This document shows positions 1 to 8,031 of a stretch of 56,560 bases of DNA, piece after piece. The DNA lies in NCBI RefSeq assembly GCF_004766055.1, contig NZ_SPQR01000019.1, positions 1 to 56,560 of the forward strand, in the 5' to 3' direction. Numbering within the stretch: the first letter of the stretch is position 1; each line of letters begins with the position of its first letter. A program made the translations under genes and the position numbers. The notes beneath the pieces are model-generated. The model saw only the letters and a program-made list of their open reading frames with translations. It was not told where the DNA came from and ran no database searches. This stretch comes from Desulfosporosinus sp. Sb-LF. Lineage in GTDB: Bacteria > Bacillota > Desulfitobacteriia > Desulfitobacteriales > Desulfitobacteriaceae.

Positions 1-140
1 CAACTTCTGTATTGAAGAAGATGATGACTTGCTCATTGTTTCTTTGAAACTCTTGCGAGTTTCTCTCATTGGCTGTCCTTGTTGTTTAGTTTTCAAAGAC
101 CATGGTTTAAATTTTGTTTCCAGCACCCGTTTGGGCCGGA
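1..140 (-). promoter_or_regulatory. Leader of an rRNA operon running out of the window
   Basis: Read on the minus strand, this stretch follows two strong promoters and contains GGTCTTTGAAAACTAAAC (positions 101 to 84), which matches the boxA-like antitermination element found in Firmicute rRNA leaders. No coding potential is visible. The inference is that a 16S rRNA gene begins just left of position 1. The 16S 5' end itself is not in the window, so a tRNA or other stable-RNA operon cannot be excluded. Confidence 0.65.
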
Positions 141-145
141 ATCAC

Positions 146-174
146 ATCTTAGCATTTTCAACTCGCGTTGTCAA
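146..174 (-). promoter_or_regulatory. Sigma-A promoter, downstream member of a tandem pair
   Basis: On the minus strand TTGACA (174-169) and TAAGAT (151-146) are separated by exactly 17 bases. It lies upstream of the boxA-like leader and is the closer of the two promoters to the presumed rRNA operon. Confidence 0.7.
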
Positions 175-261
175 TCACTAATTTGTTTGTTCTGATTGAT
201 TAGTTCAAAGGTTTTACACCTTACCTTTTTCAATCGGTTTGCGTCTTTGTGGCGCTTAGTT

Positions 262-290
262 ATAATACCATTTCCTGTTGGTGCTGTCAA
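262..290 (-). promoter_or_regulatory. Sigma-A promoter, upstream member of a tandem pair
   Basis: On the minus strand TTGACA (290-285) and TATTAT (267-262) are separated by 17 bases. It lies 116 bases upstream of a second promoter in the same direction. Tandem strong promoters with an intervening spacer are typical of Firmicute rrn operons. Confidence 0.65.
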
Positions 291-417
291 CTATTATTTA
301 CGTATATTCGACTTTTTATTCAACTCGATATCCTAACTCTCTTAGCACCTCATTCCGCAGTTTGAACAGTTGGCTAAAATTCACAACAGATATTTAAACG
401 TAATTCCTCCGATGAAT

Positions 418-732
418 TTAGCGAGATATGATTATTAGCCATCGGCTTCGCAAGATATCGCAGATTAGACAGCTGCTCACACGCATGGATCTCTTCCAAA
501 GCTTATACCACTTTGCGCCTAACGATTGTCCAATAAAGTAAGCTCCTACTAATATAGGATACGTCGTCCACTCCCATCCCAGACCTAATCGTATGCGTAG
601 GAAGATTATAAGTGGTATAGGACAATGAACCGATATAAACCATTGCCAAGAAAATTTTCTAACATTCCCTCTCCAATAGCCAAATGGAATATTGAGTATA
701 ATTACCACAGCCGAAACCATAATCCAAACCAT
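418..732 (-). CDS. Small conserved-looking membrane protein, unknown function
   Basis: About 104 residues. Starting at the ATG at 732 gives a hydrophobic N-terminus (MVWIMVSAVVIIL) and GGTGGG a few bases upstream. A GTG at 774 is in frame but has no ribosome site. The protein has two to three likely membrane segments separated by aromatic and proline-rich turns (FGYWRGNV, GLGWEWTTYP), and a basic C-terminal tail. I recall no named family with certainty. It is a single gene on the same strand as the presumed rRNA operon and lies upstream of its promoters. The composition looks like a real membrane protein rather than a chance reading frame. Confidence 0.55.
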   Translation of the reverse strand: MVWIMVSAVVIILNIPFGYWRGNVRKFSWQWFISVHCPIPLIIFLRIRLGLGWEWTTYPILVGAYFIGQSLGAKWYKLWKRSMRVSSCLICDILRSRWLIIISR

Positions 733-861
733 ATTTCCCACCGTCTTTCTTAAACTAATCCTTGGAGAACCCACTTTAAGATTATCTTTAAATTTATGTT
801 TACGGCGCGCTTACTCACAATATACATAAGTGATAACTCTTTAGAGAGGAGCGTGAGCTTA

Positions 862-2067
862 ATGTTTCAGCGGCCGATCATTCTGCTAATCCGCAAAACC
901 TGGGCATTGGGAGCCATTATAGTCCTGGCTATTTCATTAATCGGATTAGGATCATTTAAATTAACCTCGGTATTCTCTTCAGATTTAAAAAACAAAGTGA
1001 TCGTCATAGATCCTGGACATGGCGGAGCTGACCCTGGCGCACAGAATTCAGGCCTTAAGGAAAAAGACGTAAATTTGGATATATCCTTACGTTTACGTAA
1101 AGTTCTGGAGTCAAAGGGGTGCACCGTGATCCTAACTCGTGAGGTGGATAAAGATTTTTTTCTCCCGGGGGCTGTTGTGGGCCGAATGGCCAAACGAGCT
1201 GAACTGAACAACAGAATTTCTATAGCTTCTAAAAATAATGCGGATTTATTTATAAGCGTTCATGCCAACAGCTTTCCCCAAAGGAATACATACGGAATGG
1301 AAACCTACTACCATCTAAAATCATCAACTGGAAAAGTTCTAGCTGAAGGAATCCAAAGACAGTTAACTCAACTCCAACCCAATAATAAACGCCCAGCTAA
1401 AGCTGGCGATTATTATATAATCAAACAAACGAAAATGCCGGCCGTTCTCGTCGAAGTGGGTTTTATTTCTAACCCAAAGGAAAGAAAACTCTTGTTGACT
1501 GACCATTACAGGGATTTAGTCGCCGATGCCATTGGTACTGGAATTGTACATTACTTCAATGACCACCCAATGGGTGTCCCCGAGAATTCACCAACTGCCT
1601 CTGCGCCAGAAGGTCCCCCATCTGCTACCGAAAACACCTATAAACTCTATTACCCAAATGATACCCTAGAAAGTCTTATCCCTGAAGACCGTGAAATTCA
1701 TGACTCAATATGGGCAAAATCAGACCTCTCCCAAAAGGCCACCTTTATCTTACGTGAACTTATTCGTGGTCCTCAATCAGGCAAAAGCACCCCAACTATC
1801 CCATCAACAACAAAAGTGCTCTCGGTAATCATTCAAAATAACGTCGCTACTATTAACTTTAGTAGAGATATACAGGATCATTTCCCTAGTGGGGCTTTAG
1901 AAGAAGATATAACGATTAAATCCATTGTTTGGTCATTGACCCAACTCCCTGGGATTAACGGCGTAAATATACTTATCGATGGCGAATTTGGAGAGTCGCT
2001 CGGTGGACACATCCTTTTAGATCATACGTTTGGAACTCAACTGAAAATTGTACAAAATGAAGTTTAA
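862..2067 (+). CDS. N-acetylmuramoyl-L-alanine amidase with GerMN domain
   Basis: Probably a cell-wall hydrolase that cleaves the amide bond between MurNAc and L-Ala, acting outside the membrane. Residues 14-34 form a signal anchor. Residues about 46-225 are an Amidase_3 domain with the zinc-site motif VIDPGHGG, the second histidine in ISVHAN and the catalytic glutamate in VLVEVGF. Residues about 260-395 are a GerMN (germane) domain, known from spore-germination and cortex-related proteins. The ATG at 862 is chosen because GAGAGGAG sits 10 bases upstream; the in-frame ATG at 796 and the GTG at 853 have no properly spaced site. The amidase plus GerMN pairing suggests a role in sporulation or germination, but a vegetative role is equally possible. 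Confidence 0.88.
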   Translation: MFQRPIILLIRKTWALGAIIVLAISLIGLGSFKLTSVFSSDLKNKVIVIDPGHGGADPGAQNSGLKEKDVNLDISLRLRKVLESKGCTVILTREVDKDFFLPGAVVGRMAKRAELNNRISIASKNNADLFISVHANSFPQRNTYGMETYYHLKSSTGKVLAEGIQRQLTQLQPNNKRPAKAGDYYIIKQTKMPAVLVEVGFISNPKERKLLLTDHYRDLVADAIGTGIVHYFNDHPMGVPENSPTASAPEGPPSATENTYKLYYPNDTLESLIPEDREIHDSIWAKSDLSQKATFILRELIRGPQSGKSTPTIPSTTKVLSVIIQNNVATINFSRDIQDHFPSGALEEDITIKSIVWSLTQLPGINGVNILIDGEFGESLGGHILLDHTFGTQLKIVQNEV

Positions 2068-2085
2068 TAATTGGTACAGAAAACT

Positions 2086-2114
2086 AAAAAGTCTGGGATA
2101 ATCCCAGACTTTTT
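2086..2114. terminator. Bidirectional intrinsic terminator
   Basis: The stem AAAAAGTCTGGGAT pairs with ATCCCAGACTTTTT around a very short loop. It has an A-run on one side and a T-run on the other, so it can serve both the amidase gene (plus) and prfC (minus), which converge here. Confidence 0.85.
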
Positions 2115-2166
2115 ACGTTAGCAATTAGTATTCACCAGTAAGTTGGCAACAGCCAAGGATGGTCGT

Positions 2167-3768
2167 TTACTCGATAGTCATAGTCTGTGGTTGCATATAA
2201 AATTCAATGTCATAACGTTCGCTTAACCATTTTGCTTTCCAGTCATCCAATAACAGAACAGCATAGTTCTCATCTTTATCCAGCGTTACTGTACTCATGC
2301 TGGATTCTGTAAGCAACTTGAGCGTCTTTTCATCCTTTTCAACCCAACGAACAATTTCATAGGGAAGGTGTTGAATATCGACCTTTACCCCGTACTCTTC
2401 ACGCAAACGATATTCTAACACCTCAAACTGCAATTGCCCGACAACACCGACAATCGGAGCCTCTACTCCCATATGGAGATCTCTAAATACATGAATGGCC
2501 CCTTCTTCCTGTAATTCCTGAATTCCTTTAATAAATTGCTTTCGCTTTAAGGCGTTAGCAATATTAATACGGGCAAAATTTTCAGGGCTAAAGAAAGGCA
2601 TTGCTTCAAACTGTAGTCCATCTTTTTCTGAGAGAACATCCCCAATTCGCAAAGATCCACTATCATGAACCCCGATAATGTCACCTGCAAATGCCTCGTC
2701 GAGAATCGTTCGTTCTTGAGCAAACAACAACTGAGGCTGAGCAAGTCGGAGTCTACGATGGGTACGCGTATGAATAACATTCATACCCCGTTCGTAGCGA
2801 CCAGAACAAATCCGAATAAATGCGATACGATCTCGGTGTTGAGCATTCATGTTAGCTTGTATTTTAAATATATACCCCGAAAAGCTAGGGATCTCAGGGT
2901 TCAGCTCACCCATATTAGTGCTTCTGGGTTGCGGGGCTGGTGCTAAGTCAATGAAACTATGCAAAAAATTAGGAACTCCGAAGTTATTGAGCGCACTGCC
3001 GAAAAACACAGGCGTTACTTCTCCGCGATCTACCCGCTCCTGGGAGAAGGAATTTCCAGCTAGCTCCAACAGCTCGATTTCCTCGTTAAGCTGTTTCAGC
3101 AGAGTTTCTCCGATACCTTCTTGTACATCAGGATCACTGAGAGCGCCAGATATAGGAGGCTTGGCATTTGATTTGGTACTTCCTTCAATAAATCGTTCCA
3201 CCTGCCCTGTCTGCCGATCGTAAATGCCTTTAAAATCCGGACCCATGCCGATAGGCCAATTCATGGCATATGATTCAACTCCCAGTACTTTTTCTACTTC
3301 ATCCATTAAATCTAGAGGATCCTTGGCATTACGGTCAAACTTATTAATGAAAGTGAAAATAGGGATTCCACGTTTGCGGCAAACATGAAATAACTTTTTG
3401 GTCTGAGTCTCAACCCCTTTGGCAGCATCAATCAGCATCACGGCGCTATCAGCAGCTGTCAAGGTTCGGTAAGTGTCTTCACTGAAATCTTGGTGACCAG
3501 GTGTATCTAGGATGTTGATGATGTGTCCTTGATACTTAAACTGCAGAGCACTAGAAGTAATAGAAATACCCCTCTGCCGTTCAAGATCCATCCAGTCCGA
3601 CGTGGCATAGCGTTCTGCTTTTCTAGCTTTAACGGATCCGGCTTCGCGAATTGCACCTCCAAAGAGTAGCAGTTTTTCCGTCAAGGTTGTTTTCCCTGCA
3701 TCCGGATGGGAAATGATCGCAAAGGTTCGACGGGCATTAATTTCTTTGTTTAAGTCCGTTTGATTCAA
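2167..3768 (-). CDS. prfC: Peptide chain release factor 3 (RF3)
   Basis: A translational GTPase that removes RF1/RF2 from the ribosome after peptide release. It has 533 residues, the normal length. The GTPase motifs are intact: G1 SHPDAGKTTL (about 21-30), G3 DTPGHQDF and G4 NKFDR. The domain II and III sequence with LQFEVLEYRL is characteristic of RF3. The start ATG at 3768 has AAGGAG upstream. It is monocistronic, with its own promoter at 3844-3873 and a shared terminator at 2086-2114. Confidence 0.97.
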   Translation of the reverse strand: MNQTDLNKEINARRTFAIISHPDAGKTTLTEKLLLFGGAIREAGSVKARKAERYATSDWMDLERQRGISITSSALQFKYQGHIINILDTPGHQDFSEDTYRTLTAADSAVMLIDAAKGVETQTKKLFHVCRKRGIPIFTFINKFDRNAKDPLDLMDEVEKVLGVESYAMNWPIGMGPDFKGIYDRQTGQVERFIEGSTKSNAKPPISGALSDPDVQEGIGETLLKQLNEEIELLELAGNSFSQERVDRGEVTPVFFGSALNNFGVPNFLHSFIDLAPAPQPRSTNMGELNPEIPSFSGYIFKIQANMNAQHRDRIAFIRICSGRYERGMNVIHTRTHRRLRLAQPQLLFAQERTILDEAFAGDIIGVHDSGSLRIGDVLSEKDGLQFEAMPFFSPENFARINIANALKRKQFIKGIQELQEEGAIHVFRDLHMGVEAPIVGVVGQLQFEVLEYRLREEYGVKVDIQHLPYEIVRWVEKDEKTLKLLTESSMSTVTLDKDENYAVLLLDDWKAKWLSERYDIEFYMQPQTMTIE

Positions 3769-3843
3769 TGTTTTTAACTCCTTAGCTTATGTTAGTTATA
3801 CATTCTATTCAAATTCATTGATCTATGAATATACTAAAAATCA

Positions 3844-3873
3844 ATTATAACACGCAGAAGTGAATAACCTCAA
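3844..3873 (-). promoter_or_regulatory. Probable sigma-A promoter of prfC
   Basis: On the minus strand TTGAGG (3873-3868) and TATAAT (3849-3844) are separated by 18 bases. It lies about 75 bases upstream of the prfC start. The rest of the 3874-4068 gap shows no gene. Confidence 0.5.
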
Positions 3874-4068
3874 ACCTTTTCCTTTCGGTGCAAGCTATTT
3901 ACACCCAGAAACCCCTTCCTGAAAAGGCAAGATCAACTCTACCACCCTTGAAGTTGGTAATATCAAATGCGCTCTGAGATATTTATCGACACACTCATTT
4001 TCAGAAGGAATTAGCCAGCCTCACGTGGAATGTAGGTAAGCAAGCGCATATATAGGAGGATGGTAAAC

Positions 4069-4527
4069 ATGTCCTTGTTTCGGATGCTTTATGAAATTCT
4101 AAACCAAAATGGCTGGGATTTTGATTTTGACAACAAGAATGAGATCATCAAACTTGATATTAATGGCGTTAACACTAACTTCCATGCTTTCCTTTTGGTT
4201 GATGAGGAGCAAGAATCCTTACTTTGCAACACGCATATTGACCAAAAGATCCCCCACTCAAAACGCCTTGAGGTTTGTGATTTCATGAGCCGCGTTAACT
4301 ATGAACTTGCGAACGGTAATTTTGAAATGGATATGGATAACGGTGAAATTCGATATCGTACATTTCTTGATCTGGCAGATGCAGTACCGTCTAAAGATCA
4401 GGTACTAAATATTCTTTGGAATGGTGTACTAGGATTCGACACTTTCTACCCTGGGTTAATGAAACTCGTTTATGGGAATTGTAGTGCGGAAGAGGCAGCC
4501 TCTTTCTGCACTGAAGAAGATACTTAA
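4069..4527 (+). CDS. YbjN-domain protein
   Basis: About 152 acidic residues with no signal peptide or membrane segment. The pattern of an N-terminal strand-rich half (WDFDFDNKNEIIKLDING), a central NYELANGNFEMD and a C-terminal half with GEIRYRTFLDL resembles the YbjN / type III chaperone-like fold, whose biochemical role is not established. The ATG at 4069 is chosen because AGGAGG at 4054-4059 gives nine bases of spacing; the ATG at 4060 overlaps that site. It is monocistronic and followed by a strong terminator. Confidence 0.65.
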   Translation: MSLFRMLYEILNQNGWDFDFDNKNEIIKLDINGVNTNFHAFLLVDEEQESLLCNTHIDQKIPHSKRLEVCDFMSRVNYELANGNFEMDMDNGEIRYRTFLDLADAVPSKDQVLNILWNGVLGFDTFYPGLMKLVYGNCSAEEAASFCTEEDT

Positions 4528-4553
4528 ATAATAAACTATCGAAGAGGATACTC

Positions 4554-4590
4554 AGGAGGAGTGACAAACACATTGTCACTCCTCCTTTTT
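4554..4590 (+). terminator. Intrinsic terminator after the YbjN-like gene
   Basis: A 14-bp perfect stem (AGGAGGAGTGACAA with its complement) with a five-base loop, followed by a T-run. Confidence 0.88.
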
Positions 4591-4647
4591 CTAATTAAAG
4601 ATATCGTTAATTGATCTACAACAGTTTTCGCTTCCATACGTATGAGC

Positions 4648-5298
4648 CTATTCGGTCATCGGCACAATATAAATGAGTATCATCAGGAAATGTACTACAC
4701 TGCCTGCTGCAATAAACAAATGAAATATTTCATGAAAACCAAAACGTTTCGGAAAAAAATCAAAGATTTTAGTGGCGTAAATGATAGCACCCATGGTGTA
4801 AACCACTCCGCCAACAGCCATAAGAATAATCGCTCCAAAAGGTAAATTTCTAATAAGTTGTAAGAAGGGAACCAAAGCAATCCAGCCTAACGAGACATAA
4901 AAAGCTGATGAAACATAGCGAGGTGCATGGATAAACCAGATTTTTAATGCCATTCCAATTATGGCCAAGGTCCAAACTGCAGTAAGCATTGCCCAGCGCC
5001 ATGCTCCCTCGAGCCCATAATAAAAAACTGGCGTATAAGAGCCTGCGATTAAAAAGTAAATGGCAATATGATCCACCTTTTTCAAAAGAAGTTCTTTCTG
5101 AGGTGTGGTCCGAACCCAATGATAGATAGAGCTGGCCCCATAAAGAGCGATCATACTAATCCCATATATCGTCATAGTAATGAGTTTAGACAAATTGTTT
5201 CTACTCAAGAAAATAAGGAAAACAAGTCCCACAATTGCTGCTACAAAGGCAATAAAATGTGTCCATGTGTTTACCGGTTCCTTCATCTTCAAGCTCAT
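4648..5298 (-). CDS. Hemolysin III family membrane protein
   Basis: 216 residues with about seven membrane segments. It carries the family's conserved polar positions: the SIYHW motif in the second segment, KVDHIAIYF, and the C-terminal HEIFHLF followed by a further histidine in VVHFLM. These belong to the HlyIII/PAQR superfamily of presumed zinc-dependent membrane hydrolases or channels. The ATG at 5298 is preferred because GGAGG lies eight bases upstream; the longer frame would need a TTG at 5331. It is monocistronic. The name reflects family history and does not mean hemolysis has been shown. Confidence 0.88.
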   Translation of the reverse strand: MSLKMKEPVNTWTHFIAFVAAIVGLVFLIFLSRNNLSKLITMTIYGISMIALYGASSIYHWVRTTPQKELLLKKVDHIAIYFLIAGSYTPVFYYGLEGAWRWAMLTAVWTLAIIGMALKIWFIHAPRYVSSAFYVSLGWIALVPFLQLIRNLPFGAIILMAVGGVVYTMGAIIYATKIFDFFPKRFGFHEIFHLFIAAGSVVHFLMILIYIVPMTE

Positions 5299-5468
5299 TC
5301 TTGAGTCCTCCAATTCTCTCACCAATGTCAATCATAGTGTTATTTTAAACCTTGAGTCAGTTAAAATCAACCTTCTTAATGCCTCACGATTAGCTTCCCA
5401 TAGTGAATAACTCAATATTTACTACCATCCATAAAAGGAAACCTCTCTATATTGTAGTAATAATTACC

Positions 5469-5498
5469 TGAGTAAGAAAAGTTCCATAACACATAATA
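5469..5498 (+). promoter_or_regulatory. Sigma-G-like forespore promoter of the SASP gene
   Basis: TGAGTA (5469-5474), a 17-base spacer and CATAATA (5492-5498) closely match the sigma-G consensus of TGAATA and CATACTA. It lies 47 bases upstream of a SASP gene, the class of gene that sigma-G normally drives. Confidence 0.65.
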
Positions 5499-5545
5499 AG
5501 AATGTTCCAGTACACAAATTTAAAATTTAAAGGAGGGCACCTACC

Positions 5546-5752
5546 ATGGCAGGAGAAAGAAGTACTAACACACCAGCAGCTCAAGGAGCTTCACAACAAT
5601 TGGATCAATTCAAGTATGAAGTTGCAAACGAAATGGGCCTTCAACTGGGCGGCGATCGTACAAGTCGTGAAAACGGTTCTGTCGGTGGTCAAATGACCAA
5701 GCGGATGATTCAATTCGCAGAAGAACATTTAAAAGGTGGAACCAAAATCTAA
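5546..5752 (+). CDS. Alpha/beta-type small acid-soluble spore protein
   Basis: 68 residues. It binds and protects spore DNA in the forespore core and is degraded by the GPR protease at germination. The family signature is present: FKYEVANEMGL, which includes the GPR cleavage region, then GDRTSRENGSVGGQMTKRMI. AGGAGG lies upstream of the start. Apparently monocistronic, behind a sigma-G-like promoter. Confidence 0.95.
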   Translation: MAGERSTNTPAAQGASQQLDQFKYEVANEMGLQLGGDRTSRENGSVGGQMTKRMIQFAEEHLKGGTKI

Positions 5753-5781
5753 CGTTAACCCAAAAGGGTGACACGGGTTAT

Positions 5782-5815
5782 AGTAAGAGGGATATCTAGG
5801 GATATCCCTCTTACT
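5782..5815 (+). terminator. Hairpin after the SASP gene
   Basis: A perfect 15-bp stem (AGTAAGAGGGATATC and its complement) with a four-base TAGG loop. The T-run after it is weak (CAATTT), so it may act as a transcript-stabilising 3' end as much as a terminator. Confidence 0.6.
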
Positions 5816-5852
5816 CAATTTAAGGTACAACAACCTTTGCTCAGCTTGCTTC

Positions 5853-5990
5853 GACTAAAATATTTTCGTGAGGAAATAGTCTAAATAAGGCCAGACGAAC
5901 GCCAAGCCGAAGGCGACTGCCTAGTGGCACTGATATTCGCCGGCCATGGATCGCAAGTGTCCGTATAGCTAAAGAATGAGCAAAAGGGAT
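5853..5990. other. GC-rich structured intergenic block, unassigned
   Basis: Between the SASP hairpin and the next gene is a GC-rich stretch in an otherwise AT-rich gap. It begins with a small stem (GACTA at 5853-5857 with TAGTC at 5877-5881), followed by a block bounded by GGCC at 5889 and 5942 with several short internal complementary runs. One frame reads as an arginine-rich peptide without a start. It could be a dispersed repeat, a structured RNA or a gene remnant; I cannot decide between these. Confidence 0.3.
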
Positions 5991-6010
5991 CAGCTCGGAT
6001 TTAATTGTAC

Positions 6011-6032
6011 AAAAAAAGGAGCCTATGCTCCT
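6011..6032 (-). terminator. Intrinsic terminator of the small coiled-protein gene
   Basis: On the minus strand AGGAG and CTCCT form a short stem followed by seven Ts. It starts right at the TAG stop of the gene. It is flanked by two copies of the decamer TTAATTGTAC (from 6001 and from 6035). Confidence 0.75.
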
Positions 6033-6228
6033 ATTTAATTGTACCGTCTGTTTCCTCTAGGTGTTTCTTCTTCGATGCTAAATGTGCTTTGACATCTTTG
6101 ATTTGATGTGAAGTAAGTTCTCCAGCGTTTTCTGCTAAAAATTCTTCATTTTTATGGATGTTTCGAAGTGTTAATTCTATTTTCTTTAGGTCCTCATTCT
6201 TATCTTTATTGCCATCATTTCTTGGCAT
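6031..6228 (-). CDS. Small charged coiled protein, possibly Tlp-like spore protein
   Basis: 65 residues, hydrophilic, rich in Lys, Glu and Asn, and predicted mostly helical. The ATG at 6228 follows GAGGTG with six bases of spacing; upstream ATG and GTG codons overlap that site. The segment LRNIHKNEEFLAENAGEL loosely resembles the Tlp class of small acid-soluble spore proteins, but the match is weak by eye. A role in spores is only inferred from that and from the neighbouring SASP gene. Confidence 0.5.
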   Translation of the reverse strand: MPRNDGNKDKNEDLKKIELTLRNIHKNEEFLAENAGELTSHQIKDVKAHLASKKKHLEETDGTIK

Positions 6229-6465
6229 GATCATCACCTCAAATTTAGTTTGTCCAAAGATAACATAATCATTCTGACTGTAAAGCGGGATTTTCTGAAT
6301 AAAATCATCTATACTTTGGTTACAACTATTGTTAAAAATAATCCTAAAACAAGAGATTGCCCCATGAAGTTAAGAAACTATATCTTCCAAAGGGAAACAA
6401 GGAAAATTCAGGATGACCTTGAATAAGTTCAAATACTAAAACATCGTGATGCGAGGTGATCCCTT

Positions 6466-7458
6466 TTGAATAGATTTAAGGAAACTCCCTCTACGGGAAA
6501 TAAACCTGTCAAGAAATGGACTCGGCGACAAATCTTACGCGCAGGTTTTTGGGGAACAGCAGTCATGGTCAGCGGATTTACCTTGTCTCCGGTAGGGAAC
6601 GACTTCCGATCTCAATTCGAGCAAACGGAACTTACTCTAGCTTCTATCGATACACGACCAGTCCCTTCAAACTGGTCAGACCTTGATTTCACCCTAACTT
6701 GGCTCGGACATGCTAGTTTCCTTCTTAATTTTTATGGTACACGCATCCTGATTGATCCAGCTCTAGAAGAGCGAATTGGCATTACCCCCATAGCCAATTT
6801 CACAGTCGGTCTTAAACGCACTCAACCCGCCGCCTTAAGTGTCTCTGAGATTGGACCTGTCGATCTTTTATTACTTTCACACGCCCATACAGACCACTTT
6901 GACTATCCAACGTTACGGCAACTTCAGTCCCCCAACACAATAGCTGTTACAGCCAAAAACACATCTCCCTTGTGGCAAAACCTTCGTTTTCAATCCGTTT
7001 CTGAAATACACTGGCAAGAAAGCAGAACCTACTCAGGAGTCCAAGTTAAATCAATAGAAGGAAAACATTGGGGAGCACGTTTACCATGGCATAAGGAAAT
7101 GACTGCTAATAGTTATCTTTTATCTAAAAACGGTGTGAACATTTTCTTCGGAGCAGATACGGGATATAGCCAAAAAATCCTTGACCAATTGTCTGGGATT
7201 TCCATTGACCTAGCCATCATGGGGATAGGGGCCTATTCTCCGAAGTCTTTCGAAGCCCGTCATGCGACACCTGAACAAGCTTGGCAAATGGCTGAAGAGA
7301 TGGGGGCTAAATGGGTCATTCCTATGCATTGGGGCACCTTTCGCCTCTCCCAAGAACCCATGGATGAACCGATTGCTCGCTTCCGTCAAACCGCTGCAGG
7401 CCAGATGGAGAAGATAGCACTTCAGAAAATAGGTGCCACATGGGCCCGGCCGCGTTAA
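6466..7458 (+). CDS. Metallo-beta-lactamase-fold hydrolase with Tat-type signal
   Basis: 330 residues. The N-terminus has TRRQILRAG followed by a hydrophobic stretch, which fits a twin-arginine signal, so the enzyme is probably exported already folded. The catalytic domain begins at LTWLGHASFL. It carries the metal motif SHAHTDHFD, a later FFGADTGYS and a final IPMHWGTF, the arrangement of UlaG / NAPE-PLD-like hydrolases. The substrate is not predictable. The start is TTG at 6466 with GAGGTGAT five bases upstream; no ATG is near. It is monocistronic and followed by a strong terminator. Confidence 0.85.
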   Translation: MNRFKETPSTGNKPVKKWTRRQILRAGFWGTAVMVSGFTLSPVGNDFRSQFEQTELTLASIDTRPVPSNWSDLDFTLTWLGHASFLLNFYGTRILIDPALEERIGITPIANFTVGLKRTQPAALSVSEIGPVDLLLLSHAHTDHFDYPTLRQLQSPNTIAVTAKNTSPLWQNLRFQSVSEIHWQESRTYSGVQVKSIEGKHWGARLPWHKEMTANSYLLSKNGVNIFFGADTGYSQKILDQLSGISIDLAIMGIGAYSPKSFEARHATPEQAWQMAEEMGAKWVIPMHWGTFRLSQEPMDEPIARFRQTAAGQMEKIALQKIGATWARPR

Positions 7459-7497
7459 CTTAACTTCGAATAATAGGAACTTCGATTTATACATTGC

Positions 7498-7525
7498 AAA
7501 AAGAACCGCCTGAGCGGTTCTTTTT
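7498..7525. terminator. Bidirectional intrinsic terminator
   Basis: A perfect 12-bp stem (AAAAAGAACCGC and its complement) around a CTGA loop, with T-runs in both directions. It serves the MBL-fold gene and the copper operon, which converge here. Confidence 0.9.
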
Positions 7526-7600
7526 GACTAATATTCTACGTTACTGTGAATCAACTAAATTATTTTGAGTCATTTGGTAGTCATATCAATAAAAAAAGAC

Positions 7601-7801
7601 TTATCCCACTACCGAGTAACCGGCCTCTTCAACTGCTTTAACAAGATTTGCGTGGTCAACTTCTCCTGTTACGACAGCTTCTTTGGCCTCGAGATCGACT
7701 TTAGCACTTTCTACGCCGGTTACCCCTTGCAACGCTTTTTCAGCTCTCATCTTGCAGTGGTTACACGTCATGCCTTCAATCTTCAAAATAGTTTGGCTCA
7801 T
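7601..7801 (-). CDS. copZ: Copper chaperone CopZ
   Basis: 66 residues forming a single heavy-metal-associated (HMA) domain with the Cu(I)-binding motif GMTCNHC. It delivers cytoplasmic copper to CopA. A strong AGGAGGTGA lies upstream. It is the last gene of csoR-copA-copZ, 230 bases after copA. That gap contains a short run of CAGARGYCAG-like units (7821-7850) and no evident promoter. Confidence 0.95.
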   Translation of the reverse strand: MSQTILKIEGMTCNHCKMRAEKALQGVTGVESAKVDLEAKEAVVTGEVDHANLVKAVEEAGYSVVG

Positions 7802-8031
7802 TCCTTTTCACCTCCTAAATCAGAAGTCAGGGATCAGAGGCCAGAGGCCAGATGAACAATAACTTCATCAAAGTAATAGACTGATTTTCTCCTGAATGTA
7901 ACTAGAAATTTCGACAAGCATAAGTTAGTATACACATCCTCCCAAGATACACCCAAAAATATTCGAGAGGAAAATCAACGATTAACTAATAACTTTAACC
8001 CTTAACTCTCAGCTTTCAACTAACAATTATT

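Noticed and set aside
867-1211. Minus-strand frame inside the amidase gene
   Set aside because: It is an antisense shadow of a clear amidase domain.
7821-7850. Short CAGARGYCAG-like repeat units after copA
   Set aside because: Too short and degenerate to call a CRISPR or other array; there are no unique spacers of regular length.
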